A program made the translations under genes and the position numbers. DNA of 64,000 bases from Plotosus lineatus. Its lineage: Eukaryota > Chordata > Actinopteri > Siluriformes > Plotosidae. Below, piece by piece: positions 63,734-64,000 of this stretch. Location of the stretch: NCBI GenBank assembly GCA_024760905.1, contig CM045746.1:6194466-6258465 (forward strand), read 5' to 3'. The notes beneath the pieces were generated by a model. It worked only from the letters and a program-made list of their open reading frames with translations. It did no database searches and had not been told where the DNA came from. The number at the start of each line of letters is the position of its first letter. The stretch's first letter is position 1.

Positions 63734-64000
63734 CAGACGCTCCCCGACTTACATTTTTAATTGGTTCCGGACAGCCGAACGTAAGTTGAAAGTGAACGTA
63801 AGTTGTTACAGTGATGTATGACGTATGACGTGACATATGATGCTCATACTGTACTATACATCCATAAATACCATTACCATATCTCATAAAACACCCCTAA
63901 ATCAATTATTAAAAACATAACATTGTAAAATAATATCAAATGTATCAAATATTATCAACATTAATTTAAAATAAGTCACTTATTTATACCGAGTCACTTT
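63734..64000. mobile_element. CTCCCCGACTTA-type inverted-repeat element, cut by window end
   Basis: It begins CAGACGCTCCCCGACTTACA and is the reverse complement of 49950-50151. The other end lies outside the window. Confidence 0.75.

Overview
The window is vertebrate nuclear DNA, most likely from a teleost fish. Three multi-exon genes with GT-AG introns can be read: MTMR7 (+, 3' part, 147-3918), VPS37A (-, complete, 16890-23786) and MICU3 (-, 3' part, 42198-56137). The human orthologues lie together on chromosome 8p22, and their relative orientations here agree with that block. The species cannot be named from the sequence; the repeat mix (Tc1 elements with long inverted repeats, tRNA-SINEs with fish-type bodies, many CA/GT tracts) suggests a ray-finned fish.

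Layout: 0-4.8 kb, last five visible exons and 3' flank of MTMR7. 4.8-16.9 kb, SINEs, a degraded LINE, an orphan terminal-exon candidate at 9.6-10.0 kb, a ~40-bp-unit minisatellite split by a 3.7-kb Tigger/pogo-like element that itself carries a LINE fragment and a Tc1-like remnant, and a second Tigger-like element. 16.9-23.8 kb, VPS37A; its fourth intron holds a hAT element with perfect-looking 8-bp target duplication ends, inside which sit a Tc1 element, a SINE piece and a small inverted-repeat element. 24-42 kb, no host gene recognised: a short-unit minisatellite broken into many pieces by nested Tigger, LINE, SINE, foldback and retrovirus-like insertions. 42.2-56.1 kb, MICU3 with SINEs, Tigger-like elements and a large CA/CT array in its introns. 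56.2-64 kb, GT-rich array, a full-length but decayed LINE, a second Tc1 copy and repeat ends; this is probably still MICU3 intron.

The most interesting signals are RNA-level. Penelope-like fragments at 26.9 kb and 48.8-49.1 kb carry the complete hammerhead ribozyme core; the second is a perfect 98-bp-arm palindrome with two facing copies. Several splice acceptors in all three genes have (UG)n where a polypyrimidine tract is expected. Among the mobile elements, one SINE family carries both ends of a LINE present in the window, and sister SINE copies with the same head have swapped to a different tail.

The three host proteins have unrelated jobs: MTMR7 is a phosphoinositide phosphatase-family protein, VPS37A is an ESCRT-I subunit, MICU3 is a regulator of the mitochondrial calcium uniporter. 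Their proximity is inherited synteny, not an operon. All calls come from reading the sequence and remembered family features; no database search was made.
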